This document shows, piece after piece, positions 6,799-14,528 of a DNA stretch of 23,683 bases; the stretch's first letter is position 1, and each line of letters opens with the position of its first letter. Under the pieces are notes generated by a model that was not told the origin of the DNA, searched no databases, and saw nothing but the letters and a program-made list of their open reading frames with translations. Source of the DNA: Thermoleophilia bacterium (GTDB taxonomy: Bacteria; Actinomycetota; Thermoleophilia; Gaiellales; Gaiellaceae); contig JABFWJ010000101.1 in assembly GCA_013362295.1 (NCBI GenBank), forward strand, positions 1 to 23,683, in the 5' to 3' direction. A program made the translations under genes and the position numbers.

Positions 6799-8988
6799 AT
6801 GAAGAAGGCCAGAGGGGCAGCGCTCGTGGCTGTCCTCGCAGCCGCATGTGCTGTCGCGGCATTGATCTCGGGCGTCGCGTCGCACGGCGCGCCATCTGCG
6901 AGCGCCGCCGGCCCGTGTCAACTCGGCAACAAGAACGGCCAGATCAAGCACGTCATCTACCTGCAGTTCGACAACACGCACTTCCGGCGCGACCGCACGA
7001 ACGTCCCGTCGGATCTGGAGCAGATGCCGCACCTGCTCGACTTCCTGAAGGGCAACGGCACCCTCCTCACGAACGACCACACCATTCTCATCTCGCACAC
7101 CGCGGGCGGGATCCTCGCGTCGTTGACGGGCCTCTATCCGGATCGCAACGGTCAGACGGTCTCGAACTCCTACGACTACTTCCAGGGCACGGGCGCGCCG
7201 AAGTTCACGTCGTCGTTCAAGTACTGGACCGACACGGTGGACGGGACGAACGAGACGCTGCCGAACATGGTCGGCGACGGCGGCCAGACGGCACCGGCCC
7301 CCTGGCTCACGTACACGAACGCCGGCTGCAACGTGGGTGGAGTCTCGACCGCGAACATCGTGCTCGAGAACAACTCGACGTCGGCGGCCGGGGACATGAC
7401 CCGCGTCTTCGGTGTCGGCTCGCCGGAATGGAACGAGGCGAACGATCCGGCGACGCGCGCCAAGGCGCAGACCGACTTCGTCGGCATCGCGATCCACTGC
7501 GCGCCCGGCAACGCGCTGTGCGAGAGCAACTCAGCGGCGAAGCCCGACGACGCGACGATCTACCCGGGCTCGGACGACGGCCACAAGGCGCTCTTCGGCG
7601 CCAAGTACGTCAACCCCGCGATCACCGGCGGCCAGCCCTGCGTCAAGGCGACCGACGGCTCGAACATCACCGACCCGGCGGGTAACTGCGGCTTCCCCGG
7701 CTTCGACGGGGCGCTCGCCAAGAACACGCTCGGCATGGTCGCCCAGATGCAGGAGAACGGCGTGCCGGTGACGTTCGCCTACATCTCCGATGCGCACGAC
7801 AACCACACGCTCGCCCGCGCGTCCGGGCCGGGTGAGGCCGACTACCAGCAGCAGCTGCACGACTACGACACCGCGTTCGCAGCGTTCTTCCAGCGGCTGC
7901 AATCGCACGGGATCGACAAGAGCAACACGCTCTTCGTCGTGACGGTCGACGAAGGCGACCACTTCGCCGGTGGGACCGGCACGCCGGATCCCGCGAACCC
8001 CGGCGCGCTCGCGTACACGCACACCGCGTGCCCGCAGGCGTCCGTGACGGCGGTCACGCCGTGCCCGGCGAACCAGATCGGCGAGATCAACGTCAAGATC
8101 GGCTCCCTGCTTCCGGCCGGCGAGCCGCCCTTCGACATCCACTTCGACGACGCACCGACCTTCTACGTGAACGGGCAACCCGAGCGGACGAACCCGACGG
8201 TGCGGTCGCTGGAGCGCGACGTCGCCGCCGCGAAGGCGCCGAGTCCGTACGCGGGTGTCGTCGTGCCGGTCGCGGAGCGACTCGCAGACACGGTCGAAGA
8301 GAAGACGCTCCACATGGTGAATGCCGATCCGAAGCGGACGCCGACGTTCACGATGTTCGGCAACTCGGACTTCTTCTTCCAGACGACCAACCTGTCCGGC
8401 GTCTGCGCAGGCAGCAACGTCTGCGTCAACCCCGGCTTCGCATGGAACCACGGCGACTACCAGGACGAGATCGCGAACACGTGGGCCGGATTCGTCGGGC
8501 CGGGCGTCGCGAGCAACGGCGTCGACAGCACGACGTGGACCGATCACGTCGACCTGCGGCCGACGATCAACTCGCTCGTCGGGCTGTCGGACTCCTACCT
8601 CGACGACGGCCGCGTGATCACCGAGATCCTCGGCAAGGGACGCGACAACGACGAGGACCGCGGGCAGGGCGCGCGGCAGCTCGGCGCGGCGTACAAGCAG
8701 GTGAACGCGCCGTTCGGGCAATTCGCGCTCGACACGCTCATCGCTTCGACCAACGCGTTGAAGCAGCCGGCGGGCCCGAGCGGTGACCTGGCGTACGACG
8801 CGATCGAGACGCAGATCGCGAACCTCACCGCCGAGCGCGACACGCTCGTCGGAGCGATCCGGGCGGCGCTCAACCAGGCGGCGGCCGGCAACGGGAAGAT
8901 CGACGAGGACCAGGCGCGCGCCTGGGTCAAGCAGGCGAACAGCCTGCTCGCCCGGGCCCACGATCTGGCGGTCAGGAATCCCTTGTAG
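6799..8988 (+). CDS. secreted alkaline-phosphatase-superfamily phosphoesterase, tandem copy B
   Basis: A 729-residue paralogue of the preceding gene, with long identical blocks around every predicted active-site element: YLQFDNTHFRRDR (D58), ISHTAGGILASLTGLYPDR (nucleophile T101), YISDAHDNH, FVVTVDEGDHFAGG and AWNHGDYQDE. Its signal peptide (about residues 1-37, ending ASAA) is different and longer, and the C-terminal helical region differs most, with an acidic insert GKGRDNDEDRGQG absent from copy A. GGGGG lies 5 nt before ATG. Its 3' end overlaps the convergent rluB gene by 17 bp. The 187-bp gap to copy A contains no clear terminator, so co-transcription is possible, but the gap is long enough for its own promoter. 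Most likely a tandem duplication followed by divergence; the reaction is unproven. Confidence 0.88.
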   Translation: MKKARGAALVAVLAAACAVAALISGVASHGAPSASAAGPCQLGNKNGQIKHVIYLQFDNTHFRRDRTNVPSDLEQMPHLLDFLKGNGTLLTNDHTILISHTAGGILASLTGLYPDRNGQTVSNSYDYFQGTGAPKFTSSFKYWTDTVDGTNETLPNMVGDGGQTAPAPWLTYTNAGCNVGGVSTANIVLENNSTSAAGDMTRVFGVGSPEWNEANDPATRAKAQTDFVGIAIHCAPGNALCESNSAAKPDDATIYPGSDDGHKALFGAKYVNPAITGGQPCVKATDGSNITDPAGNCGFPGFDGALAKNTLGMVAQMQENGVPVTFAYISDAHDNHTLARASGPGEADYQQQLHDYDTAFAAFFQRLQSHGIDKSNTLFVVTVDEGDHFAGGTGTPDPANPGALAYTHTACPQASVTAVTPCPANQIGEINVKIGSLLPAGEPPFDIHFDDAPTFYVNGQPERTNPTVRSLERDVAAAKAPSPYAGVVVPVAERLADTVEEKTLHMVNADPKRTPTFTMFGNSDFFFQTTNLSGVCAGSNVCVNPGFAWNHGDYQDEIANTWAGFVGPGVASNGVDSTTWTDHVDLRPTINSLVGLSDSYLDDGRVITEILGKGRDNDEDRGQGARQLGAAYKQVNAPFGQFALDTLIASTNALKQPAGPSGDLAYDAIETQIANLTAERDTLVGAIRAALNQAAAGNGKIDEDQARAWVKQANSLLARAHDLAVRNPL

Positions 8989-9667
8989 CCGCCCGTAGAC
9001 GTTCGACCTCGGAGGGCTCGAGCTCGCGCCAGGCGCCGGGCTCGAGCCCTTCGAGCGTCAGATGCGCGTACCGCGACCGGTGCAACGTCTTCACGCGGTG
9101 ACCGACCGCTTCGAGCATCCGTCTGACCTGGCGGTTGCGTCCCTCGTGGATCGTCAGCTCGAGCCGCGCGCCGCCGATGCGCCGCACCTCGGCCGGCGCC
9201 GTCGGCCCGTCCTCCAGCGCGACGCCGCGGCTGAGCTCCTCGAGTTGCACGTCGGTCGGCTGCCGCCACGTCTCGACGTCGTACACCTTGTCGATCTCGT
9301 AGCGCGGGTGCGCGAGGCGGTGCGCGAGCTCGCCGTCGTTGGTCAGGAGGAGCGCGCCGGTCGTGTCGGCGTCGAGGCGACCGACGGGGACGACGCGGAT
9401 CGGAAGCTCGACGAGGTCGACGACGGTCGGTCTCCCCTGCGGGTCGCTGGCCGTGGTCACGACACCGGCGGGCTTGTGCAGGAGCACGTAGGCGAGTTGC
9501 TGCTTCGCGAGCGGCCTGCCGTCGAGACGCACGTCGTCGCTGCGCTGCACGAAGGTGTTGAGCTGCCCCGGCTCGCCGTTCACCGTCACCCGGCCGGCCT
9601 TGATCAGCTCGTCCGCCTTCCGGCGGGAGGCGACGCCCGCACGGGCGAGCCAGGCATTCAGGCGCAT
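8972..9667 (-). CDS. rluB: 23S rRNA/16S rRNA pseudouridine synthase, RluB/RsuA family
   Basis: Isomerises a specific uridine in ribosomal RNA to pseudouridine. An S4 RNA-binding domain fills residues 1-50 (RLNAWLARAGVASRRKADELI), followed by the catalytic domain with LLHKPAGVVTT and VGRLDADTTGALLLTNDG, in which D99 is the catalytic aspartate, and EGRNRQVRRMLEAVGH near the end. Length (231) is normal. In many Gram-positive and actinobacterial genomes this gene follows scpA-scpB directly; here it is on the same strand but 5.8 kb downstream of scpB, with an accessory island between. A GACAAT box sits 7 nt before ATG, so a leaderless message is possible. RluB versus RsuA target choice is by gene context only. 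Confidence 0.93.
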   Translation of the reverse strand: MRLNAWLARAGVASRRKADELIKAGRVTVNGEPGQLNTFVQRSDDVRLDGRPLAKQQLAYVLLHKPAGVVTTASDPQGRPTVVDLVELPIRVVPVGRLDADTTGALLLTNDGELAHRLAHPRYEIDKVYDVETWRQPTDVQLEELSRGVALEDGPTAPAEVRRIGGARLELTIHEGRNRQVRRMLEAVGHRVKTLHRSRYAHLTLEGLEPGAWRELEPSEVERLRAATRDS

Positions 9668-9674
9668 GGCGCGG

Positions 9675-9680
9675 ATTGTC
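9675..9680 (-). promoter_or_regulatory. possible -10 box of rluB
   Basis: GACAAT on the minus strand, 7 nt before the rluB ATG. It fits the same spacing pattern seen for tyrA, scpA and lgt but lacks the first T of TAnnnT, so the call is weaker. Confidence 0.3.
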
Positions 9681-9936
9681 GCTCGACCAGGGGATCGACC
9701 GCCGTTGGCGCCGCGCCGAACTCTCCAGGGTGGCTCGCCAAGAACTCCTCACGCTCGAACACGCGGAAGCCTGCGCCGGCTGCGGGGCCGAGCTCGGCCC
9801 AGGCGTGCGCGCGTGGCGGGACGCCGAGGCGCACCTGTGGACGTGCACGGATTGCCTGCCGCCGGACGAGTCGACGCGGCATTCGCTCGCGCACGGCTTC
9901 GTGCGGCCCGACCGCAGCTACAGCGGCCTTTTCTGA
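9676..9936 (+). CDS. small zinc-ribbon protein of unknown function
   Basis: An 86-residue product with two CxxC pairs (C33/C36 and C57/C60) separated by about 20 residues, the spacing of a zinc ribbon. GC is high at third codon positions throughout, as expected of a real gene here. The start is uncertain: TTG 9676 gives 86 residues; GTG 9730 (68 residues) keeps the whole zinc ribbon, but its AGGG is too close to serve as a ribosome site. The gene is divergent from rluB with only 8 bp between starts, and ends 6 bp before the stop of the O-antigen ligase remnant. I do not recognise a named family; a nucleic-acid or protein-binding role is only a guess. Confidence 0.6.
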   Translation: MSLDQGIDRRWRRAELSRVARQELLTLEHAEACAGCGAELGPGVRAWRDAEAHLWTCTDCLPPDESTRHSLAHGFVRPDRSYSGLF

Positions 9937-9942
9937 TCACTC

Positions 9943-10590
9943 TCAGCGAGCGCCGAGTCGAGGATTCAACGCGAGCACCCGACGCGTGGCGAAGACTCGT
10001 TCCCCGCCGCGCGCAAGGGCCGCCAGGCGGAACCACAGCGTCCAGTCGTTCCGATCGCGCGCGACGGCCTCGCGCAGAGCCGCCCGCCGGCCGGCGGCGT
10101 CGCCGCGCTCGGCCCGGCTGTCCGCCAGGACGAGCCACGGCTCAGACGCCCACGGCAGGAAGGCCCGCGCGCGATCGGCCCGCGCGGCGGCGCCCCGGCC
10201 GTCGCCCGCAGCCGCCTGCTTCTCGGCGGCCATCACCGAGGTGTTGCCGATCAGGACGGCCAGCGCGAAGGCCGCGGCGAGTGCCGTCAAGCCTGTGGCG
10301 GCGATCCGACCTGCGTTGCCGATCTGGAGGGCCGGCCGCACCGGGTCGGACACGACCAGGAGGGCTGCGAACACGAGCGCCGCGACCGTGAGGACCGGGA
10401 ACTTCCAGTTCCACTCGAACGCGGCGTGGACGAGGAACCCGGAGTACGAGGCAAGTACCGCAGTGAGCAGCGGGTCGCGGGTCCGGCGTGCGGCGGCGAG
10501 CGGCAGGACGAGGACCGCAACGAGAATGATCAGCCCGAGCAGGCCGAGGTCGGCGAGCGTCCCCAGATAGAGGTTGTGCGCGTCCCGCAC
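9943..10590 (-). pseudogene. C-terminal remnant of an O-antigen ligase/polymerase (Wzy_C-like) membrane protein
   Basis: The minus frame encodes RDAHNLYLGTLADLGLLGLI, two to three hydrophobic segments (LIILVAVLVLPLAAA, LVHAAFEWNWKFPVLTVAALVFAALLVV, TALAAAFALAVLIGN), then a TPR-like tail ending LALNPRLGAR. The AHNLYLxTLxxLG motif followed by an aromatic/tryptophan-rich helix is the C-terminal hallmark of O-antigen ligases and polymerases, which are normally 400-700 residues with about ten helices. Everything N-terminal to it is missing: upstream of about 10590 the sequence changes to a promoter-like region. An ATG at 10609 with a good ribosome site is out of frame by one base. The same frame stays open by chance up to the regulator gene, so it can be mis-called as one giant protein. 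Confidence 0.65.
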
Positions 10591-10606
10591 GGAGTCGGTT
10601 GAACTG

Positions 10607-10622
10607 CATCGGCTGACCCCCT
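10607..10622 (-). promoter_or_regulatory. ribosome site and ATG without an intact gene
   Basis: On the minus strand AAAGGGGG is followed by 7 nt and ATG (10609-10607). The frame opened by this ATG runs to 10142 but reads as an arginine/proline-rich shadow, whereas the O-antigen ligase remnant lies one base out of frame. I read this as the surviving 5' end of a gene whose body was deleted or replaced. Confidence 0.4.
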
Positions 10623-10639
10623 TTCTCGTGGAGCGGTGG

Positions 10640-10645
10640 ACGGTA
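10640..10645 (-). promoter_or_regulatory. -10 box downstream of the SARP-type operator
   Basis: TACCGT on the minus strand, exactly 8 bp from the nearest heptamer (10654-10660). In Streptomyces SARP promoters the proximal repeat is also about 8 bp from the -10 box. Transcription would start near 10633 and run left through the ribosome site at 10615-10622. Confidence 0.5.
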
Positions 10646-10653
10646 CGAGCGCC

Positions 10654-10704
10654 CGCTAACGAGGCCCTAACCGTGCACCGTTGGCACGCCGTTGGCCAAC
10701 CGTG
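10654..10704 (-). promoter_or_regulatory. five-heptamer, 11-bp-periodic operator array (SARP type)
   Basis: Plus-strand heptamers CGCTAAC, CCCTAAC, CACCGTT, CGCCGTT and AACCGTG start at 10654, 10665, 10676, 10687 and 10698, each separated by 4 nt, giving strict 11-bp spacing (one helical turn). The first two match each other at 6 of 7 positions, as do the third and fourth. SARP regulators bind tandem heptamers of this spacing next to the -10 box. The adjacent regulator gene (10935-14439) is of that family, and the 8-mer CGCTAACG recurs in its own promoter. Confidence 0.6.
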
Positions 10705-10764
10705 ACCGATTCCTGAGCGGCCTCTCCGACGCTCGCTGCAGCGATGAGAGAGGAGGTGAGAAAC

Positions 10765-10902
10765 ATGCAGCGGGCAACCCTCAGGAAGTTGGCGGCGCTC
10801 GTCGCCGCGGTCGCGGTGTCTGCGGTCTTGACGGCGGGCGTCGACGGCTGGGCGCAGAGCGCGGGCAGCGCGCCGATGCACGTCTGTCCCCCGGCGTGCT
10901 GA
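10765..10902 (+). CDS. 45-residue secreted peptide ending CPPAC
   Basis: A short gene with an excellent ribosome site (AGGAGGTGAG, 3 nt from a run into ATG). The product begins MQRATLRK, has a hydrophobic core rich in Ala and Val (residues 9-25) and a likely signal-peptidase site after GWA (residue 30), leaving the 15-residue peptide QSAGSAPMHVCPPAC. The two cysteines could form a small disulphide loop. High GC at third codon positions and the perfect ribosome site argue that it is real despite its size. It is convergent with the SARP regulator, from which it is separated by a GC hairpin, and lies 61 bp from the operator array. I know no named family; a signalling, bacteriocin-like or lipid-associated peptide are all possible. 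Confidence 0.6.
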   Translation: MQRATLRKLAALVAAVAVSAVLTAGVDGWAQSAGSAPMHVCPPAC

Positions 10903-10908
10903 TCGAGC

Positions 10909-10935
10909 GGGGGAGCCCGCGCGACGGGCTCCCCC
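10909..10935. terminator. perfect GC hairpin between convergent genes
   Basis: An 11-bp perfect stem (10909-10919 with 10925-10935, GGGGGAGCCCG and complement) around the 5-nt loop CGCGA. It begins 6 nt after the small peptide stop and directly abuts the TAG of the regulator on the other strand, so it can serve both transcripts. There is no U-run on either strand, which is common for actinobacterial terminators. Confidence 0.7.
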
Positions 10936-13900
10936 TACCTCGGCACCGCCACGCGGGTGCGAACACGGTCTGCCGACACGACGTTTCCCTTCTGCTCGAA
11001 GAGCGCCAGCGCCTGTTGCCGGTACTCGTCGGCCTCCGCGGAGGCGCCCGCGAGCAGCTGCACTTCGGCGGCGGCGGCGAACGCCTCCCCCTGCTCGTCG
11101 AGGACGTCGCCGTTCGCCAGCAGCTCGATCGCCTCCCGGGCGAGCGCCTCGGCTTCGTCGAGCCGGCCGACCCGGGCGAGCGCCTTCGCCCGAACGCGCC
11201 GGCCGACGGCGGTGGATGTGAGGTGCCCGGGGGGAGCAATCGCCAGCGCGGACTCGCCCGCCGCGAGCGCATCCTCGAAGCGCTCCTGCCGATACAGCGC
11301 TTCGCCGAGCAGCGCGGTGTTCGTGGCCAGCCATTCTGTCTCGCCGGCCGCCCGCAGCGCGTCGCACGCGGCCGCGAGGAGCTGCTCCGCCCGCTGCGGA
11401 TTCCCGGCCAGCAGCTCCACCTCGGCGGCGATTGCCGTCCAGTTCGTCGCGAGCGTTCCGGTGTCCGCGAACTCCCGCCGACCGAGCCGCGTCGAACCGG
11501 CCGGCCATCGCCTCGAGCGCGGCAAGCGGCGGGAGCACGAAGCTCGCCCAGACGGGCGTGCCGGCGTCCGCCAGCAACGCCCGGCAGCGCCGGATCGCGC
11601 TCCGGACCGGCGTCGGCCCGCGGTAGGCCGCAACCGCGAACAGGACGACGACGGATCCCGCGGCGAATCCCGACCGCTCGTAATGGCGCCGGCAGCGGGT
11701 CGCGGCGTGCACGAACTCGCCGTAGCGGAGCTCATACACGCCCTTCACGGCGGCGGTCAAATGCCAGGCGCGGCCGAGCGCAAAGTCGTCGCCGGCTTGC
11801 TCGAACACGGGCTTGGCACGCTCGAGCAGGGCGAGGACGTCGTCGAGCGCGAGGTCGCCGCCTGCCAGCCGCGGCCAGACCAGCTCGACCGCCGCCAGGT
11901 GCTCGATTCGCCCGTCGCCGGACAGCTTGCTCTTGCGCACGACATCGTCGAGTAGCGCCTCCGCGCGCACCAGGTCGCCCGCGAACTTATAGGCCGTTCC
12001 AAGCGCGCATTCGCGCTCCAGCGTCGACTCGAGCGCCAGTGCGCGCGTCAGGAGGTCGATCGCACAACGCGCATCGACTCGCCGGAGCGCGCGCATGCCG
12101 GCGGCGCCGAGCCGCTCGGCGGCCTCGTGCGCGAGCCGGAGGTCGGGGTCGAGCAGGGCGGCCTGCTCCAGGTGGTACCCGACCGTCTCGTCGAGCTCGG
12201 GGTTGCGGCCCTCGAGCGACCGTGCGACCGACTCGTGGAGGACGGCACGAGCCGTCTCGGGAATGCCGGCGTAGACCGCGTCGCGGATCAGTGCGTGGTG
12301 GAAACGAAACCCGTCCTCGCCCGGCAGCAACGCCCGCTCCGGGTGCACGAGCCGCCGGCGCACGAGCGCCATCAAGGCGCTGCCGACCGCCGCGCGCTCG
12401 TCCTCCGGTGACGCCTCCTCGACCGTCGACCGCCAGAAATGACGACCGGCCACCGAGGCGCGTTCGAGCACCGCCCGCTCGTTCTCGAGCAGCCGGTCGA
12501 CGCGGCTCGCGAGCAGAACCTCGAGGGTCGGTGGTGTCGACCCCTGCGCCTCCTCGGCTGCGAAGGAGACGAGCTGCTCGAGGAACAGCGGATTCCCCTC
12601 TGCGGCACCGACGGCAGCGGCGAGCGTGTCACCGTCCAGCTGGGACGATTCCGGAAGCGCTGCGGCCAGCCGCTCTGCCTCGCCGGAGGAGAGCGCGTCG
12701 AGGACGAGCGCGTCGTCGCGCCACTCGGGCCGCGATTCGAGGAGCTCCGGCCGTGCGACGCAGAGCACGAGCAGCGGGGCGGTCGACCAGCCCGCGAGGT
12801 AGTCGGCGAGGTCGAGCAGGGTGGGCGCCGCCCAGTGGACGTCCTCGAAGACGAGCACGAGCGGCTCGCCGCCTGCGCTCTCCTCGAGCAGGCGCCGAAC
12901 GGCCCAGAAGGCTTCGCTCGGTTCCGAGGACAACTGTTCGCGCATGCGCGCGATCACGGCATCGGCCGGCCCGAGCTGCTCGAGGATCTCCAGGAGCGGC
13001 AGCACCGCGGCCTCGTCCCCGTACGGCGCGCAGCGACCGGTCAGGACCTGTGCTTCGGACCGGACGAGCGCCGCGAACTCCCGGGCGAGGCGGGTCTTGC
13101 CGATGCCTGCGTCGCCGACCAGCACGATCTTGCGCGGTGAACGAGTGCGCGCGGCCGCGTGCAGCGCGGATTCCAGCGCCTCGAGCTCGGACACACGGCC
13201 GACGAGCGGAGCCTCGAGGCGCCTCGCGAACGGCTCGGCCTTCGGGTCGAAACGCAGCACGCGGAATCCCTCGCCCGACTCGTGCGGGACGACGTCGACG
13301 GCCGCGGGCACGAGCCGCAGCACGCCGGGGCCGAGCAAGAGCTCGCCGGTCGCGGCCTTCGTAAGGAGGCGCCTCACCGCGTCGAGATCCCCGTCCTCGG
13401 CGACCCGTTCGACGGCAGTCCGGACGACGAACCCTGCCGGGGCCGCAGTGCGAGCCTCGAACGCGGCGCGCAGCGCACGCAGCGCGTCGTCGTCGTGCGC
13501 GGCGAACTCGGCGATCAGCTCCTCCGGCGCGAGCTGCCGGACCGAGCCGCCGTGGCGCCCGACGATCATCGCGATCTCGGTGAGCGCCGCCGCGGCCGCG
13601 CTCCGGGCCGCGGGCCTGGCCCCTTCGAGGTCGACCACCTCCAACATGAGGATCACGACGTTTCGCCTGCGGGCGGCCCGCGGCGCTCCCACGAGCGCCG
13701 GTTCCGAGGCGAGGCGGAGCGCCGGACTGTGCTCGATGATCAGGCGCTCGAGCACGCGGAGGCGCTCGGAAGGCTCCAGACCGAACTCGTTGACGAGCTC
13801 GAGCCGCGCCTCCTGGTAGACGCGGAGCGCGTCGCGCTGGCGGCCCGCGCGATAGAGCGCGAGCATCTGCAGGTAGCGCAGCCGCTCGCGCGCGGGGTGA

Positions 13901-14439
13901 CGAGCGGCGAGGGCTTCGAGCTCCGGAAGAAGCGCGTCGTGGCGTCCCAACTCGAGCTCGGCCTCGATCCGTTGTTCGAGCGCGGCGAGTCGAAGCTCGT
14001 CGAGCCGGGAGAGCTCGGCGCCGGCGAACCCTTCGAACTCGACGCCGGCGAGCGGCCGCCCGCGCCAGAGCGCGAGCGCCTCGCGCAGCGCCGAAGCACG
14101 CTCCGGCGGGTCGAGGTCCTGCGCGGCGGCGAGCGCCTGCTCGAAGCGAAGCGCGTCGACGCTGCCGGCGTCGACGTTCAGCCGGTAGCCGGGCGGGCGC
14201 GTCTCGATCACCTCTCGGCCGAGGACCGTCCGCAGGTGCGAGACGCAATTCTGGAGCGAGGCGTCGACGCTCTTCGGCGGCCGCGCCCCCCACACCTCGT
14301 CGATCAACCGGTCGGTCGAGACGACCTCGTTCGGGTGCAGCAGGAGGAGCGCGAGTAGGGCGCGCTGCTTCGGGCCGCCGAGCGGCAGGGCTCGGCCGGC
14401 CTCCACCGCCTCGAGCGGACCGAGGACGCGGAACTCCAT
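10935..14439 (-). CDS. SARP/BTAD transcriptional regulator with degenerate cyclase, ATPase and TPR domains, frameshifted
   Basis: AfsR-like regulator. Order: OmpR-type winged helix (residues 1-90, MEFRVLGPLEAVEAG), BTAD domain (about 95-240), a class III nucleotide-cyclase-like domain (about 258-395) whose two metal aspartates are replaced by E267 and E306, an AAA/STAND ATPase with P-loop GDAGIGKTR (442-450) and Walker B LVLVFEDVHW (527-536), then TPR-like helices. At about residue 985 (near 11474-11490) the homology jumps by one frame and continues as EFADTGTLATNWTAIA down to the TAG at 10935, for about 1,166 residues in all. Dropping one G from GGG (plus-strand CCC at 11474-11476) restores the frame. 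Left uncorrected, the frame stays open to 9943. Either a real mutation or a sequencing error. No LuxR domain at the C-terminus. Likely controls the nearby operator array and itself. Confidence 0.85.
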
Positions 14440-14447
14440 GACCTTCG

Positions 14448-14469
14448 AACGTAACAGCGTCCGTTAGCG
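14448..14469 (-). promoter_or_regulatory. regulator promoter with shared CGCTAACG motif
   Basis: On the minus strand CGCTAACG (14469-14462) is followed by a TACGTT -10 box (14453-14448), and 8 nt later by the ATG at 14439, giving a leader of one or two bases at most. The same 8-mer is the first element of the 10654 array, suggesting autoregulation. It is also upstream of the divergent PKD gene. Confidence 0.45.
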
Positions 14470-14528
14470 ATTTGTGGGCGGCGTGCGGTCGAGTACGGGG
14501 ACAACCACTCACCGAAAGGAGCGCCTCC

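Noticed and set aside
10692..13364. 890-codon plus-strand open frame opposite the SARP gene
   Set aside because: Composition (Arg, Ala, Pro, Ser runs) is that of an antisense shadow; the minus strand carries clear domain motifs.
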